From the NCBI GenBank assembly GCA_027625915.1, contig JANTQA010000057.1, positions 4,650,001 to 4,714,000 of the forward strand: DNA of 64,000 nt, given 5' to 3'. Below the pieces are notes generated by a model. It ran no database searches, had not been told where the DNA came from, and saw only the letters and a list, made by a program, of their open reading frames with translations. Shown one piece after another: positions 61,250 to 64,000 of the stretch (its first letter is position 1; each line of letters starts with the position of its first letter). The DNA comes from Anaeramoeba flamelloides. Taxonomy: Eukaryota; Metamonada; Anaeramoebidae. The position numbers were made by a program, and so were the translations under genes.

Positions 61250-61800
61250 GAATCGATATAGAGAAAGCAGTAGAATATTTAGAAGACAATTTAGAGAATA
61301 TAAAAGGAGACGTTGATAATATACAATATAAATTAAATTTTGACTATGAAGAACAAAAGGATATAGTAATAGTAACAGTAATCAGAAAATGGAAAACAAA
61401 TAAATGGCAAAAAAATAAACAAGAATACAAATATAAAGCAATAGATTATTACGATTTTGAAACTTTAAAATTGAAAATCAAGAAAGAATCAAAAGAAGGT
61501 ATCGAAAAATGCATTGACATAAAAACAAAAGAAGAACAAGATGTAAAATTACAAGAAAATCTCAATCTATTAAATCATCGTAGAAAAGAATTAGAAAAAG
61601 AAATAAAAGAATTAAAAAAACAGTTGGGTATAGGGATAAATATAGAGAAAGTAGTAGAATATTTAGAAGACAATTTAGACAATATAAAAGGAGAAGTAGA
61701 GAATATAAAATATAAATTAAATTTTGACTATGAAGAACAAAAGGATATAGTAATAGTAACAGTAATCAGAAAATGGAAAACAAAAAAGTGGCAGAGAGAT
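61250..61800 (+). repeat. Internal duplication in the fusion gene's C-terminus
   Basis: Two units about 385 bp apart, near 61250-61420 and 61632-61800, both encode GIxIEKxVEYLEDNL, then KYKLNFDYEEQKDIVIV and TVIRKWKTxKW. More than 80 consecutive bases are nearly identical, so the duplication is recent or has been homogenised. The intervening sequence is a predicted coiled coil rich in Lys and Glu. Confidence 0.85.
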
Positions 61801-61917
61801 AAAAAAAAATATAAATATAATATAATATATTATGATACAATAGAAGAACTAAAAGATGCAATAAAAAAAAAAGTAATATATGACATACAGCAAGATTTAA
61901 TAAATTCTCAAATTTAA

Positions 61918-62596
61918 AATGGAGTTTTGGTTCAGGCCAGGAAAACCATTCAAGACATATCTTTACAAGTTACTTTATAGCCCACATCCCTTAAGACCCT
62001 AAAAGAGGTGCTTACATACCATATTACTTCAATTTATTTTATTTGAAAATAATACAAAAATGAAAAAAAAAAATAAAGAAATAAAAATAATAAGTAAACA
62101 AAAAATCTATATTTTTAAAGTATTGAGTATAAGAGAAAGATGATAAATTTTATAATTTAGATAAAGTGTTTATCAGTATTGATTCCTTTATTCAATTGAT
62201 AGTTTAATTTATTAATAAACTATTTTTCAAAAATACTGACTCGCTTTAGAATGTAAATTGAAAGTAGTTTTGAAGAGTTCTTATCAAAATAAATTTTTCA
62301 TTTTGGAACTCAAAATCATTTTTTCTAATTTTGTTATTGTTTTTTTTTTTTTTCCAAGATCAATTTTTTTTTATTTTTCTTTTGTTTTGGATTCTTACTT
62401 TTTTTTTTTTTTTATGTAATTCACTTTATAAAAAATTCAAGATCTTAAAAAATACCAATAACCAATAAGAAAACTCAGACTATGTAATATATTTTTAAAC
62501 CCATAGATTTATTATCAAAAAATCTTTTTGTTAACCTTTTTTTTAGTGAAAATATTAGTAAAAATAATTTGTATTTTTCAATTCAAAAATTTTTAA
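61918..62596. other. Spacer after the fusion gene
   Basis: The first ~100 bases (GTTTTGGTTCAGGCCAGG..) are less AT-rich, probably 3' UTR. After that come homopolymers. No further gene. Confidence 0.5.
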
Positions 62597-63440
62597 TTTT
62601 TTTTTTTTTTTTTTATTTTGAAGGGAGGTAATCAATTTCCTCTTACAACCGTTAGCTTTTCCAGAATTTAAAAGAATGGAGTAAAATCTTAAATTTTTCT
62701 CTATTCTTTTGAAATTTGGAAAAGCGCCATTAGATTTTCTTGTTTTATGTTTATTTGTGAAGTTTTCGAGGTTTTTTTGAGGTTTTCTATTTTATTTGTG
62801 AAGTGTTCTAGGTTTTTTTTACTTTTTGAAATAAACAGAAAATTTTAATAAATTTTCGGTTTATTACAAAAAGTAAAAAAACCTATCGAAAATTCATAGA
62901 TTTAACAAATAAAACAGAAAACCTCAAGATAACCTAGGCACTCTACGGCACTTGACAACACTTTTACTAATTTCTATGTTTTTTTTTGGAGGGAAATTTA
63001 ATTCAAGAATCATAATTCTCTTTATCATTAACTAATGATAAAATAAATGATGAATTTTTATTTCGAATAATATCTTTGATATTATTCTTATTATTTTTGT
63101 TATTTTTATTAATTTGAATTAAATCTTTAATCCAAATTATTCGATTTTCTTTATAGAATTTACTGTTCCATAAAAAATGATCGATATCTTCATCTATTTC
63201 TAAGTTTAAATATTTTTTGAATAAATTGTAAAATTTTGTTTTTGTTTTATTCTTTTCAGAAACATAATAATATCTCTTTATATAATTTCAAATTTCTTAG
63301 TTTTAAGATGGAAGTAGAGCCCTTTCATTTTAAATATTTTTGCTGTTTGTTTATATTGTTATTGTATTTTCTTTTTTAAATATTCCTGGCCTTTCTAGAA
63401 AATGTTAATTTGATTTTTTATATTTATCCAAAGATCAGAG
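62597..63440 (-). mobile_element. LINE copy 4: 3' fragment with complete 3' module
   Basis: On the minus strand, sequence from about 63440 to 62970 matches the LINE C-terminal region: the HF zinc-knuckle zone near 63180 (TTCCATAAAAAATGATCGAT) and the LISNDIIN-type helix zone near 63050. The 3' module follows directly: GTCAAGTGCCGTAGAGTGCC, the AGGTTATCTTGAGGTTTTC hairpin, the CCAGAATTTAAAAGAATGGA palindrome, GAGGAAATTGATTACCTC and TTCAAAATA. It ends in an A18 tail (T run 62597-62614 on plus). Only the 3' fifth of the element is present. Confidence 0.82.

Positions 63441-64000
<560 letters not shown>

Larger units (their letters stand above)
54668..61917 (+). pseudogene. Pentapeptide-WD40-USP deubiquitinase fusion, interrupted by a LINE
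   Basis: The original start is ATG 54668 (MISISPLLKIITTSQLEAIL), in frame with 57551 onward once the LINE (54766-57532) and one target copy are set aside. Domains in order: an unassigned N-terminus of about 240 residues; pentapeptide repeats (ADLSYGVFDSTNFSGTDLSE, near 58180-58310); and seven WD40 blades (58415-59255) with VxSVVYSPNGKTIATGS..VKLW repeats. A linker follows, then a USP protease with Cys box LGNDCWYNA (near 60030) and His box GHYYSIV..KYNDREV (near 60748). The C-terminus is a coiled-coil module present twice. No introns are visible. Two further lesions follow: an in-frame TGA at 59049-59051 in blade six, and a one-base shift in the A8 run 60681-60688 between the protease boxes. 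The total would be about 1,490 residues. The reading elsewhere is well preserved, so damage is recent or partly sequencing error. A transferred origin is possible but untested. Confidence 0.82.

Overview
The window is eukaryotic nuclear DNA from a very AT-rich genome. The genes have spliceosomal GT-AG introns of about 130-300 bp, use TAA/TAG stops and encode Lys/Asn-rich proteins. Long AT-rich spacers full of homopolymers separate them. A free-living protist is most likely. The intron style, a degenerate B-box zinc finger and LINE/MITE-crowded spacers would suit an anaeramoebid or an amoebozoan, but the species cannot be fixed from sequence alone.

Layout. (1) 2.8-4.0 kb: a two-exon N-acetylglucosamine kinase. 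(2) 8.6-9.8 kb: three-exon ribosomal protein uL2/RPL8. (3) 18.7-19.5 kb, minus strand: three-exon V-ATPase proteolipid subunit c with a one-base frameshift before its essential glutamate. (4) 23.1-24.3 kb, minus: an intronless orphan protein. (5) 36.2-38.9 kb: a three-exon MARK/AMPK-type pseudokinase with UBA-like and KA1 domains, which has lost the catalytic Lys, HRD and DFG residues. (6) 45.2-46.6 kb: a head-to-head pair of small secreted or surface Cys-containing proteins. (7) 49.3 kb: a broken B-box fragment. (8) 54.7-61.9 kb: a large intronless gene joining pentapeptide repeats, a seven-bladed WD40 propeller, a USP-type deubiquitinase and a duplicated C-terminal module. An APE-type LINE interrupts it near its N-terminus with a perfect 18-bp target duplication, and it also has one in-frame TGA and one frameshift.

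The spacers are largely built from mobile DNA. There are four truncated copies of one LINE family, sharing a 3' end made of a small hairpin, TTCA..AATAAA and an A-tail. At least four families of non-autonomous inverted-repeat elements are present, most flanked by TA: a 500-700 bp family with CAGTCAAAGGGGCCCAG-type ends, a 200-bp near-palindrome built from AAGGCACAAA motifs, a CTGGTATTTGA-ended family, and a family with ~90-bp ends or ACTGTTG ends. Several are nested in one another, which gives relative ages. No tRNA, rRNA, CRISPR array, LTR element or viral gene was recognised.

The genes do not form a pathway. They are independent housekeeping or signalling loci set in transposon-rich spacers. 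The items most worth a second look are the WD40-USP fusion with its LINE insertion, the complete pseudokinase, the LINE 3' module, and the frameshifted proteolipid gene.
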